The notes below the pieces were generated by a model. That model did no database searches. It was not told where the DNA came from and saw only the letters and a program-made list of their open reading frames with translations. A stretch of 64,000 nucleotides of DNA from Nevskiaceae bacterium (GTDB taxonomy: Bacteria; Pseudomonadota; Gammaproteobacteria; Nevskiales; Nevskiaceae), in assembly GCA_004298465.1 (NCBI GenBank), contig SCRT01000020.1, forward strand, positions 1 to 64,000. The letters are read 5' to 3'. A program made the position numbers and the translations under genes. Of the stretch, positions 18,595 to 27,130 are shown in pieces (positions within the stretch are counted from its first letter, which is position 1; every line of letters begins with the position of its first letter).

Positions 18595-19499
18595 ATCTCG
18601 ACCTCTGCCTGACGTAGCGCCGTGCGTACGCCGGCCTGGTATGCAGCATCAAGCGGCACGAGCGGCAGCCGGATGCCTTCTGCGATGTGCCCCATGGTGT
18701 GGAGCGCCCATTTCACCGGAATCGGATTCGACTGCAGGAACAACGCCTTGTGCAGGCCTTGCAGCTTTGCATCCAGCCGCAGGGCCGTGGCCCGGTCGCC
18801 AGCGAGTGCCGCCGCGCACATCTCGTGGACCAGACGCGGGGCGGCGTTCGCAACCACCGAGACATCGCCCCACCCGCCCATGAGGATGGACTCGCAAGCC
18901 GTAGCGTCGTCACCGGAGTACACGGCGAAGTTCTGCAGGTGCAGGTCCAGTAGTTCCTGAATACGGGGAATCTTGCCAGACGCTTCCTTCACACCCACGA
19001 TGTTTGGCACCTGGGCAAGCCGTGCCACCGTTTCCGGCAGCAGGTCGCAGCCGGTGCGGCTCGGCACGTTGTAGAGGATGACCGGCAGGTCGACAGCTTC
19101 CGCAATCGCCTTGAAGTGCTGGTACAGGCCTTCCTGCGGCGGGCGGTTGTAGTACGGCGTCACCGACAGGCCAGCATCGGCGCCCGCACGCTTCGCTTCC
19201 ACCGTCAGGTCGATTGCTTCGCGCGTGGAATTCGCGCCGGTGCCGGCGATGATCGGAACCCGCCCGCGCGCCGCAGCGATGATGCGGCGGATGACTTCGA
19301 GATGCTCGGCCGGGTCCAGCGTGGCGGACTCGCCAGTAGTGCCCATCGCCACGATGCCGTCCGTGCCCTGGGCGATGTGCCACTCGACCAGCGCATCCAA
19401 CGCTTTGTAGTCGATGTCACCCGCGGGGCGCATGGGGGTCACGATCGCGACGATGCTGCCGCGAGCCGGAACGAAAGACGAAGCAGGAGGTTGGGACAC
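18591..19499 (-). CDS. dapA: 4-hydroxy-tetrahydrodipicolinate synthase
   Basis: This 302-residue TIM-barrel aldolase condenses pyruvate and aspartate semialdehyde in lysine/DAP synthesis, downstream of the LysC step also encoded here. It has GTTGESATL, YNVPSRTGCDL (catalytic Tyr and substrate Arg) and the Schiff-base lysine in GVKEASG. Length is normal for the family. It is divergent from gcvR, an arrangement common in gammaproteobacteria. Confidence 0.95.
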   Translation of the reverse strand: MSQPPASSFVPARGSIVAIVTPMRPAGDIDYKALDALVEWHIAQGTDGIVAMGTTGESATLDPAEHLEVIRRIIAAARGRVPIIAGTGANSTREAIDLTVEAKRAGADAGLSVTPYYNRPPQEGLYQHFKAIAEAVDLPVILYNVPSRTGCDLLPETVARLAQVPNIVGVKEASGKIPRIQELLDLHLQNFAVYSGDDATACESILMGGWGDVSVVANAAPRLVHEMCAAALAGDRATALRLDAKLQGLHKALFLQSNPIPVKWALHTMGHIAEGIRLPLVPLDAAYQAGVRTALRQAEVEI

Positions 19500-19579
19500 G
19501 GGCTATGGTGGCTTGCAGTAAAATTCGATTATAGCGAAGCGCCTGCGTGTCCGGCGCCCTTCCCGACTCCCGGTTCGTG

Positions 19580-20119
19580 ATGCCCACAACAGACCCTCTG
19601 CTTTCGATCTCCGTGCTTGCTCCGCCCCGGCCCCGGCTGGCCATGGAACTGCTCCGCGCCATCAACAAGCGAGGCGGTGAAATAGAGGACTGCCGGATCG
19701 TGCCGATCGGCGATCTCGTCAGCGCCAACATCGTCGTGTCCGGGAACTGGAGCGCGTTGGGGCGGCTCGAAACCGCGCTGCCGGGCATCGCCACAGAGCT
19801 GGAATGCCAGATTCGTTTTCAGCGCTGCAAACCACGGGAGCCGGCGCCCGAATACCGCCCCTATGCCGTGGACGTGACCGCCCCGCAGCAACCGGCCCTG
19901 CTGGTCCACGTGCTGGAATTCTTCGACGGCCAGGACGTGCAGGTCGCCGAAATGTCCACGCAGAAATACGACTCCAGCTACACCAGCGCCGGGATGTACA
20001 ACGTGCAGATGGTCGTTCATGTGCCCGTCAACCAGCACCCGCAAGCGCTGCGTGAATCTTTCATGGACCTGTGCGACGATCTCAACGCGGACGGCATGCT
20101 GGACCCCATCAAGAACTGA
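19580..20119 (+). CDS. gcvR: GcvR-type ACT-domain regulator of glycine cleavage
   Basis: This 179-residue protein is built of two ACT domains (LSISVLAPPRPRLAMELL; PALLVHVLEFFDGQDVQV). GcvR represses the glycine cleavage operon by contacting GcvA when glycine is low. Divergence from dapA and the following bcp is the conserved neighbourhood, which supports the name. The start at ATG 19580 is chosen; a GTG three bases earlier is equivalent. Confidence 0.82.
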   Translation: MPTTDPLLSISVLAPPRPRLAMELLRAINKRGGEIEDCRIVPIGDLVSANIVVSGNWSALGRLETALPGIATELECQIRFQRCKPREPAPEYRPYAVDVTAPQQPALLVHVLEFFDGQDVQVAEMSTQKYDSSYTSAGMYNVQMVVHVPVNQHPQALRESFMDLCDDLNADGMLDPIKN

Positions 20120-20132
20120 CCCGACAAGAAAG

Positions 20133-20597
20133 ATGACCTTCAGCCTCGGCGACACCCTTCCCGACCTCACGCTGTCCGACGCGGCAGGCACTCCGACCAG
20201 GCTGGCGGCAACCAACGGCCGCAAACGCGTCATCTACTTCTACCCGAAGGACGACACGCCCGGCTGCACCCGTGAAGGGCAGGATTTCACCCGGCTGCAC
20301 GCAGAATTCGCCGCTGCCGATACGGACGTCATCGGCATCTCGAAGGACAGCGCGGCATCTCACCAGCGCTTTGCCGAAAAATATGGCTTCACGTTCACCC
20401 TGTTGGCCGACCCTGACCAGCAGGCCTGCCGGGCCTTCGACGTGATTCACGAGAAAGTGAACTACGGCCGCAAGTACCTGGGCGTGGTGCGCTCGACTTT
20501 CCTGTTCGATGCCCACGGCGTATTGCAGCGCGAATGGCGCGGCGTGAAGGTTGCCGGGCACGCAGAGGCCGTACTGGAAGCAGCCTGCGCGCTCTAG
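20133..20597 (+). CDS. bcp: Thioredoxin-dependent peroxiredoxin (Bcp/PrxQ)
   Basis: This 154-residue cytosolic peroxidase reduces hydroperoxides. The peroxidatic cysteine lies in FYPKDDTPGCTREGQDF at about residue 46. The usual resolving cysteine five residues later (C-x4-C in E. coli Bcp) is replaced by Gly-Gln-Asp-Phe, so a 1-Cys or alternative resolving mechanism is likely; CRAF later in the chain offers one candidate. It lies 13 bases after gcvR, so the two are probably cotranscribed. Confidence 0.92.
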   Translation: MTFSLGDTLPDLTLSDAAGTPTRLAATNGRKRVIYFYPKDDTPGCTREGQDFTRLHAEFAAADTDVIGISKDSAASHQRFAEKYGFTFTLLADPDQQACRAFDVIHEKVNYGRKYLGVVRSTFLFDAHGVLQREWRGVKVAGHAEAVLEAACAL

Positions 20598-20644
20598 AAA
20601 ACTTCAACACGCCCCGCCGTTTCGCCAGCCACAGGCTCCCCTGC

Positions 20645-22063
20645 ATGGAAAAGAAGATCTTCGTGCTGGACACCAATGTCCTGATGCACGACCCGACCTG
20701 CCTGTTCCGCTTCGAGGAACACGACCTGTTCCTGCCGATGGTGGTGCTCGAAGAGCTCGACGCCGGCAAGAAAGGCACGTCCGAAGCGGCGCGCAACGTC
20801 CGCCAGGTGAGCCGCTTTCTCGCCGACCTCATGGCCGGCCACGATGCCAGCGAAATCGGCCACGGCCTGCCGTTGAGGGAAGTTCATCAGGCCGCCAACG
20901 GCAATTCCGACCTGCCCGTTGCAACTGGCCGCCTGTTCTTCCAGACCCGTGCGCCCGAGGCGACCTTGCCCGGGTTGTTGCCCGGCGGCAAACCCGACAA
21001 CAGCATCCTGCTGGCCACGCTGTCGCTGCAGAAACAGCATCCGGCGCGGCAGGTGGCGCTGGTCTCCAAGGACATCAACCTGCGCATCAAGGCTGCGATC
21101 GTCGGCGTCCACACCGAGGACTACCACAACGACCAGGTGCTGGAAGACCTCGACCTGCTCGACCGCGGCTATACCGAATTGCCAGCCGACTTCTGGCAGA
21201 CCCACGGCGACAACATGGAGTCGTGGCAGGACAAGCAGGGCCGCGCCTGCTACCGCGTGCACGGCCCGGCCGTGACCGGCTGGCACGCGAATGAATTTCT
21301 TTATCTGCCGGACGCCGACAACGCAGCCGGGCTGGAGCTGCGCGTCCTGAACATGGCGGGCGACACGGCCGAACTGCTCGTCACGCGCGACTACCGCAAG
21401 GGCAAGACGCCGATCTGGGGCATCCATGCCAAAAACCGCGAACAAAACCTGGCCTTGAACCTGCTGCTGGACCCGGAAATCGACTTCGTCACAATTCTCG
21501 GCGCCGCCGGCACCGGCAAGACGCTTCTGGCGCTCGCCGCCGGCCTTGCGCAGACACTGGACGACCCGCGCTATCGGGAAATCATCATGACGCGTGTCAC
21601 TGTCTCGCTGGGCGAGGACATCGGCTTTTTGCCGGGCACCGAAGAAGAGAAGATGACACCGTGGATGGGCGCGTTGATGGACAACCTTGAAGTCCTCACG
21701 CAAAACCCCGATGCCGGCGAATGGGAACGCGCGGCCACGAACGATCTGCTCGCCAAGCGCATCAAGATCCGCAGCCTCAACTTCATGCGCGGCCGCACGT
21801 TCCTGAACCGCTACATCATCATCGACGAGGCGCAGAACCTGACGCCGAAGCAGATGAAGACCCTGATCACGCGCTGCGGACCCGGCAGCAAGATGGTGTG
21901 CCTCGGCAACCTCGCACAGATCGACACGCCCTACCTGACGGAAACCGCCTCCGGCCTCACCTACGTCGTCGACCGCTTCCGCGGCTGGCCGCACGGCGGG
22001 CATGTCACGCTGGCGCGCGGCGAGCGGTCCCGGCTGGCGGCCTACGCCACCGACGTGCTCTGA
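20645..22063 (+). CDS. PIN-domain/PhoH-type ATPase (PhoH2 class)
   Basis: A 472-residue protein. The N-terminal PIN nuclease domain (residues 1-150) has acidic residues in FVLDTNVLMHD, LEELD and PDNSILLATL. A PhoH helicase-like ATPase follows (from about residue 255), with Walker A LGAAGTGKTLLA, Walker B YIIIDEAQNLTP and LGNLAQIDTPYL. PIN-PhoH fusions are reported to unwind and cleave RNA. It starts 47 bases after bcp. Confidence 0.92.
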   Translation: MEKKIFVLDTNVLMHDPTCLFRFEEHDLFLPMVVLEELDAGKKGTSEAARNVRQVSRFLADLMAGHDASEIGHGLPLREVHQAANGNSDLPVATGRLFFQTRAPEATLPGLLPGGKPDNSILLATLSLQKQHPARQVALVSKDINLRIKAAIVGVHTEDYHNDQVLEDLDLLDRGYTELPADFWQTHGDNMESWQDKQGRACYRVHGPAVTGWHANEFLYLPDADNAAGLELRVLNMAGDTAELLVTRDYRKGKTPIWGIHAKNREQNLALNLLLDPEIDFVTILGAAGTGKTLLALAAGLAQTLDDPRYREIIMTRVTVSLGEDIGFLPGTEEEKMTPWMGALMDNLEVLTQNPDAGEWERAATNDLLAKRIKIRSLNFMRGRTFLNRYIIIDEAQNLTPKQMKTLITRCGPGSKMVCLGNLAQIDTPYLTETASGLTYVVDRFRGWPHGGHVTLARGERSRLAAYATDVL

Positions 22064-22078
22064 AGCCGGCGCCGGCCC

Positions 22079-22867
22079 TCAATTGCCGGATGGAGCGGAC
22101 TTGTCCGGCTTGCGGAAACGCGCGATGACCTGCAGGAATTCCGGGTCGCGCCCCAATTCCGCCTGCACCCGCGCTTCGTAATCGAGCTGCGCGGCCAGCG
22201 TCGCGCCGGCTCCTGCATCCAGCGCGTACCGGGTTGCCTGCAGCGCCGTGCGCGACTTTCCCGCCAGCCGCCGTGCAATTGCAGTGGCGGCTTCGGACAA
22301 TGCCGCATCGTCCACCACCTGCCAGATCAGGCCCCAGTCGCAGGCGGTCGCGGCGTCGACACCCTCGCCCAGCAACGCCATGCCGCGTGCCCGCGCACGC
22401 CCCGCGAGGCGTTCCAGCAACCACGTTGCGCCCATGTCGGGAATCAGGTGGATGTCGATGAACAGGCAGCGGAACGTTGCCGAGCGTGCCGCCACCACGC
22501 AGTCAGCGCACAGCGCCAGCGACATGCCGCCGCCGGCGGCGATGCCGTTCACGGCGGCAACGACGGGAATCTCCAGCGTGGTCAAGGTCTGCACCAGCGG
22601 GTTGTAGTGGCTGCGCATCGGTGCGCCGAGGTCAACCACGCCGTCCGGCCCCGCCATGCCGCGCGTGCCCGACAAGTCGGCGCCGGCACAGAATGCACGC
22701 CCGGTACCGGTTATAACGAGCGCTCCGGCGCCTTCGGCCACCGCCCGCAACGCCCCGGCCGACAACGCTTCCACCGTCGGCAGGCTCAAGCTGTTCATCT
22801 TCTCCGGCCGGTTCAGCGTCAGCGTCGCAACGCCTTCGTGCAGCGAATAAAGCACGACTTCAGTCAT
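22079..22867 (-). CDS. Enoyl-CoA hydratase/isomerase family protein
   Basis: This 262-residue crotonase-fold enzyme acts on acyl-CoA thioesters. The oxyanion-hole segments are GRAFCAGADLSG (about residues 58-69) and GIAAGGGMSLALCAD (about 108-122). The usual second catalytic glutamate region reads IHLIPDMGATWLLERL, where the hydratase Glu is replaced by Asp, as in PaaG-like isomerases. The substrate is not predictable. It faces phoH tail to tail and follows epmA on the same strand. Confidence 0.88.
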   Translation of the reverse strand: MTEVVLYSLHEGVATLTLNRPEKMNSLSLPTVEALSAGALRAVAEGAGALVITGTGRAFCAGADLSGTRGMAGPDGVVDLGAPMRSHYNPLVQTLTTLEIPVVAAVNGIAAGGGMSLALCADCVVAARSATFRCLFIDIHLIPDMGATWLLERLAGRARARGMALLGEGVDAATACDWGLIWQVVDDAALSEAATAIARRLAGKSRTALQATRYALDAGAGATLAAQLDYEARVQAELGRDPEFLQVIARFRKPDKSAPSGN

Positions 22868-22904
22868 TTCGGTTCTTCTCTCGTTCTTGATTTGTCACAG
22901 GGCG

Positions 22905-23891
22905 TCACGCCCGCTCGCCGTCGAAGCTCTGGGCGTCGGCAACCATGCCCAGGTTCAGCAGCAACATCAGCAGGCGGTCGAGGCCCAGAGCGACACCGGA
23001 GCAATCTGGCAAGCCATAACGCAACGCGGCCAGAAAGTGTTCGTCCATCGGCAACTGCCGCTGGCCGCGCACCGCGCGGGTCGCAAGGTCGCGCCCGAAG
23101 CGCGTGCGCTGTTCCTCGGCATCGCGCAGTTCGTGGAAACCGTTGGCCAGCTCCACACCGCGCCAGAACAGCTCGAAACGCTCGGCAACGGGCACCCGCC
23201 CCGGCCGCAGCGCAGCCAGCGCCGCCTGGCTGGCCGGATAGTCGTAGACGAAACACGGCAGCTCGGCGCCAAGACGGGGGGAAACCAGCGTGCTCATGGC
23301 CAGATCCAGCCAGAAATCACGATTGTTCAGGTCGGCATCGTCCGGCGCGACGGCAAACTCGACGCCCGCCTTCGCAACCCGGGCGCGCAATACTGCGAGG
23401 GAGTCGTCGAATACCTCGATGTTCGCATGGCGTTGGAACGCGTTGCGGTAGCTGATGCGCGGGTAATGGCCGGCCGGCCCGCCCACGGCCTGCACCACCG
23501 CCTCCACTTCGTCCATCAACTCGCGGCTGGCGAAACCCGGCCGGTACCATTCCAGCATCGTGAACTCGCGCTGGTGATAACGACCGATTTCCTCGGCACG
23601 GAACACGTGCGCGATCTGGTAGATCGGCCCGCTGCCGGCGGCCAGCAGGCGTTTCATGAAGAACTCCGGCGAGGTGTGCAGCCAGCCGAGCTCCGGGGCG
23701 CCGAGGCTCTCCACGTTCGGGTCCACGGCCGCGGCACGGCTCAACAGCGGGGTATCCACTTCCATGACGCCGCGGCGGCTGAAAAATGCGCGCAACGTCG
23801 CAAAAAAGCGCGCCCGCGCCCGCAGCGTTTCAAGCGTGGCACGCGGCCGCCAGCCCCGCGTGGGGTCGGTTTCCACATTCGTTGACGTCAT
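22905..23891 (-). CDS. epmA: EF-P--(R)-beta-lysine ligase
   Basis: This 328-residue paralogue of the class II lysyl-tRNA synthetase core lacks an anticodon-binding domain. It has RARFFATLRAFFSRRGVMEVDTP at the start, HTSPEFFMKRLLAAG, FRAEEIGRYHQREFTMLEWY (motif 2) and a GVALGLDRLLML motif 3. It attaches beta-lysine to Lys34 of EF-P, and the efp in this window has that lysine. ATG 23891 gives the family's normal length; the in-frame extension upstream runs into the dksA-like promoter region. Confidence 0.93.
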   Translation of the reverse strand: MTSTNVETDPTRGWRPRATLETLRARARFFATLRAFFSRRGVMEVDTPLLSRAAAVDPNVESLGAPELGWLHTSPEFFMKRLLAAGSGPIYQIAHVFRAEEIGRYHQREFTMLEWYRPGFASRELMDEVEAVVQAVGGPAGHYPRISYRNAFQRHANIEVFDDSLAVLRARVAKAGVEFAVAPDDADLNNRDFWLDLAMSTLVSPRLGAELPCFVYDYPASQAALAALRPGRVPVAERFELFWRGVELANGFHELRDAEEQRTRFGRDLATRAVRGQRQLPMDEHFLAALRYGLPDCSGVALGLDRLLMLLLNLGMVADAQSFDGERA

Positions 23892-23973
23892 CGCAAACCC
23901 GATGCTATAAGGCGAGCCGATCGACACTCCACCCTGCCGCAACCCGGCGCAGAGCGATCCAACGGAGAGCGCG

Positions 23974-24744
23974 ATGACCATGAAAAAAGCGAAAGCAATA
24001 CGAACGAAATCCGATTCACCGCACCCCCCACTCAAGCAAGCCACTCGTGGCGCCCACACCGCAGCCCATACCGCCACAGGCACCCGCCACGACACGCCAC
24101 CCAAGCGCGTATCATCCGGCAAACAGGCGCCTGCCACCAGGACCCCCCCCACGACGACACCGCCTGCACGCACCGGAGTCCACACAAAACCGATGGCCAC
24201 GAAGACGACGCCTCACACTACGAAACAAGCACCCGCCAGAACGGCCACGAAAAAAGCGCCTTCCCGGACAACGCCCCCGCGTCCGGCAACCGGCAAAACC
24301 CAGTCGGCAACAAAAGCCCCCGCGTCATCCATCGTCGAATTGACGGAAGAAAAATTGCGCGCCATGTCGGAGGCCGACTACATGAACGCGGCGCAACTCG
24401 CGTTCTTCCGTGCCCGCTTGCTCGTCATGCGTGAAGAAGTCCTGGACCGCGAGATCGACGCCAAGGAACGCCTCGTGGAACGCGAGAACTTCGCCGACCC
24501 GGCCGACCGCGCCACCGCCGAGGAGAACCACTGGCTCGACCTGCGCCTGCGTGAACGTGAATCGCGCCTGCTCAGCAAGATAGACGGCGCACTCCAGTTG
24601 ATCCGCACCGGTGAATACGGCTACTGCCAGAAAACCGGCGAACCCATCGGCATTCCGCGCCTGCTCGCCCGCCCCACCGCCACCGTGTGCGTGGACGTCA
24701 AGGACCAGAGCGAAAAGATCGAGACGCACTTCCGCGACAACTGA
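23974..24744 (+). CDS. DksA/TraR-family protein with long basic N-terminal tail
   Basis: A 256-residue protein. Residues 1-110 are a Lys/Thr/Pro/Ala-rich, histone H1-like disordered tail. Residues 115-256 match DksA, the RNA polymerase secondary-channel partner of ppGpp, with the coiled coil and tip motif NFADPADRAT (equivalent to the D-x2-D-x-A tip). The zinc finger is altered: the CxxC pairs become C-Q-K-T (about residue 217) and C-V-D-V, leaving two of four cysteines. That resembles zinc-independent DksA variants. GGAGAGCG precedes the ATG. Confidence 0.85.
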   Translation: MTMKKAKAIRTKSDSPHPPLKQATRGAHTAAHTATGTRHDTPPKRVSSGKQAPATRTPPTTTPPARTGVHTKPMATKTTPHTTKQAPARTATKKAPSRTTPPRPATGKTQSATKAPASSIVELTEEKLRAMSEADYMNAAQLAFFRARLLVMREEVLDREIDAKERLVERENFADPADRATAEENHWLDLRLRERESRLLSKIDGALQLIRTGEYGYCQKTGEPIGIPRLLARPTATVCVDVKDQSEKIETHFRDN

Positions 24745-24829
24745 CGGCCTGCACCCACGCCGCGCTCACTGGCGGCGGATTCAATCGGGCGTTGCAACAT
24801 ACCCGGAACAGTGATCCGGGCGTGGCACG

Positions 24830-25564
24830 TCAGATTTGCGCCAGCCCACCGTCGACAGCGACCTCACTGGCGGTCATGAAGCTGCTGTCCTGCGACGCAA
24901 GGAAGGCAGCAGCAGCCCCGATCTCCGCCGGTTCGGCCATGCGCTGCAGCGGGTTCATCAAGGCGAACGCCTTCAAGCCTTCCTCGCCCACCGCTGCCTT
25001 CGCCAGTTCGGTCGCCGTCGGCCCGGGCGACAGCACGTTGACCCGGATGCCGGTGCCCTTCAGGTCCTCCGCCCAGCTGCGCGCGAGGTTGCGTACCGCT
25101 GCCTTGCTCGCGCTGTAGACGCTGAATGCCGGGGCTCCCGTGGTGCCGGCGCTCGATCCGGTCAGGATGATCGAGCCGCCCTGGCCCATCAGCGGCAGCG
25201 CCTTCTGCACCGTGAAGATCGTGCCCTTCACATTGGTGTCGAAGGTTTCGTCGATCTGCTCGGCGGTGATCTCGCCCAGCGGAAGCACGCTGCCCATCCC
25301 GGCATTGGCGAAGACGATGTCGAGGGTTCCGCGCTCTGCCTTCACCGCTGCGTAAAGTCGGTCGAGATCGGCCAGGTCGGAAATCGAGCCCCGTACCGCA
25401 CGGGCATTGGGTCCGAGTTCGGCCAGAGCCGCGTCGAGCGCTTCCTGCCGGCGGCCGAAGATGAAGACAAAGGCACCCTCCTCGATGAAACGCTTTGCCG
25501 CCGCGCGGCCGATGCCAGTCGCACCGCCAGTGATCAGAGCAGTCTTTCCATTTAGTTTGGTCAT
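24830..25564 (-). CDS. Short-chain dehydrogenase/reductase (SDR)
   Basis: A classical SDR of 244 residues with the NAD(P) motif TGGATGIGRAAA (about residues 12-23), NAG in FANAGMG, catalytic Ser in ILTGSSAGT and YSASKAA. The C-terminus has the SFMTASEVAVDGG-type ending. The substrate is unknown. It is the last gene of a minus-strand redox group with an F420-type reductase and a nitroreductase, all divergent from a LysR regulator. Confidence 0.9.
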   Translation of the reverse strand: MTKLNGKTALITGGATGIGRAAAKRFIEEGAFVFIFGRRQEALDAALAELGPNARAVRGSISDLADLDRLYAAVKAERGTLDIVFANAGMGSVLPLGEITAEQIDETFDTNVKGTIFTVQKALPLMGQGGSIILTGSSAGTTGAPAFSVYSASKAAVRNLARSWAEDLKGTGIRVNVLSPGPTATELAKAAVGEEGLKAFALMNPLQRMAEPAEIGAAAAFLASQDSSFMTASEVAVDGGLAQI

Positions 25565-25602
25565 GTCATGAATCCTTCGTTGGAATTGCAAAAAACAAGT
25601 GA

Positions 25603-26211
25603 TTACGATCCTGCGGCGACGGTGGCCTGTCGCTCCGGCTCGTTCTTGAACAGGTCCTGGAAAATCAGCGGCGCCCAGCTCTTGTCCCGCACTTGGACCA
25701 GCGCGCCACCTTCTTCGAACTTCCCGAGATTGACGGGGGCGAAACCCAGTCGCTCGGCAAGGTCCGCCACCTGCGCGGCGGCAGCTTCGTCGTCGCTCGA
25801 CAGGAACACGACGCGGCGGCTGCCGTTGACGTTCGGGTCGGCCGCCAAGGTCCTCGCCGGAAGATGATTGAAGCCCTTCACGAACCGGGCGCCGGGGAAT
25901 GACTTGGCGACGTCGGCAGTAGACAGGCCCTCGAAACCGTTCATCGCGTCCACGACCGTCTTGCCCTCCCAGCTTGGCAGGGCCCTGGCGACCTCACGAT
26001 GTGCATCAAAAAGAACGGCCATAAAAATCACGTCGGCCTTCAGCGCTTCCTGCACCGTCCTGGGGACGACCATGGGCCCGATCGCCTGTGCCTGCGGCAA
26101 CAGCGCTTCGGGCAGCTGCCGGCTGGCAACGGCTACTTCGATGTTGTTGCGGGCGAAAGCGCGGGCGATGGCTTGGCCCACTGCACCGAAACCGATGATT
26201 GCGTAGCTCAT
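25603..26211 (-). CDS. NADPH-dependent F420 reductase-like / NAD(P)-binding oxidoreductase
   Basis: This 202-residue protein begins with a Rossmann motif, IIGFGAVGQAIARAFA (residues 5-20), followed by VASRQLPE, which would contact NADP. DAMNGFEG and FVKGFNHLPARTL are typical of the F420:NADP oxidoreductase / YcbR-like family often found with SDRs and LysR regulators in proteobacteria, where it probably serves other hydride acceptors than F420. The start is ATG 26211 after AGGAGATC. Confidence 0.85.
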   Translation of the reverse strand: MSYAIIGFGAVGQAIARAFARNNIEVAVASRQLPEALLPQAQAIGPMVVPRTVQEALKADVIFMAVLFDAHREVARALPSWEGKTVVDAMNGFEGLSTADVAKSFPGARFVKGFNHLPARTLAADPNVNGSRRVVFLSSDDEAAAAQVADLAERLGFAPVNLGKFEEGGALVQVRDKSWAPLIFQDLFKNEPERQATVAAGS

Positions 26212-26338
26212 GAAAGATCTCCTTCTGTACTGGGGTTGAAAAATTCGGTCTGGCCGTTTGGTGCCCGACCAGCTCACGCGGCCTCTGCCGTCTCGACCGG
26301 GCGATTGACGCCGCGCCGCGACCTGCAACAGCGCTGCT

Positions 26339-27025
26339 TCACGCCCAACGACCGGCCTCGTCGAAGGACAGCCGGGGGTTGCGCGGAAACGGCGTACCGG
26401 GTTTTCCGTATCCCAGCGAGCAGATGAAGTTGGATTGGATGCGCGTGCCCGCAAAAAACTCACGGTCGACCCCCGCGTTGTCGAACCCGGACATGGGCCC
26501 GCAGTCGAGGCCCAAAGCACGCGCCGCGATGATGAGGTAAGCGCCCTGCAAACTGCTGTTGCGCTGTGCCGTATCTGCGGCGGCTGTCGGTTCCCGATAA
26601 AACTCGCGCAGCATTTCGCCCCGCGCGGGGAACAATTCCGGCATCGTCTCAGCAAACGCGAGGTCGTACCCGATGATCACCGTGACGGGCGCCGCCAGGA
26701 TCTTCGCGCGGTTGGCATCCATCGCGAGTGCCGACAACCGGGCCTTGCCCTCGGCACTTTTCACCCACACGAATCGCGCAGGGCTGGAGTTGGCTGCCGT
26801 GGGGCCCCACTTGAGCAGTTCGTAAAGCCCGTGAATCGTCCACTCGTCGATCTCGCGGGAACTCCATTCGTTGTAGGTTCTCGCCTGCCGAAACAGTTGG
26901 TCGAGGGACCCGGTGGGCAGTGCGCTCTTCGTGACGGCGTGTAAACGGCCAGCTGGAACGCTCTGGAATTCGGCGCTCAGGCGGTCGGTATCGAGGAGGC
27001 CAGAATCAAGAAGTGGAAGGTTCAT
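26339..27025 (-). CDS. Nitroreductase-family protein (RutE/HadB-like)
   Basis: This 228-residue FMN-binding reductase has the RTYNEWSSREID segment, WGPTAANSSPARFVWV (flavin phosphate region), AARALGLDCGPMSGFDN and CSLGYGKPG, all characteristic of the RutE/malonic-semialdehyde-reductase group. It may reduce aldehydes, quinones or nitro compounds. It is the promoter-proximal gene of the minus-strand redox group and divergent from the LysR gene at 27131. Confidence 0.88.
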   Translation of the reverse strand: MNLPLLDSGLLDTDRLSAEFQSVPAGRLHAVTKSALPTGSLDQLFRQARTYNEWSSREIDEWTIHGLYELLKWGPTAANSSPARFVWVKSAEGKARLSALAMDANRAKILAAPVTVIIGYDLAFAETMPELFPARGEMLREFYREPTAAADTAQRNSSLQGAYLIIAARALGLDCGPMSGFDNAGVDREFFAGTRIQSNFICSLGYGKPGTPFPRNPRLSFDEAGRWA

Positions 27026-27130
27026 GTCGGTGTCCGTGTGATTACGATGGGACCGATGATGGGGCTCTTCATTGAATCTGAAAAGACAATAAAATGTGAT
27101 CTGAACGATCTCTACCCGAGATGCATCACC

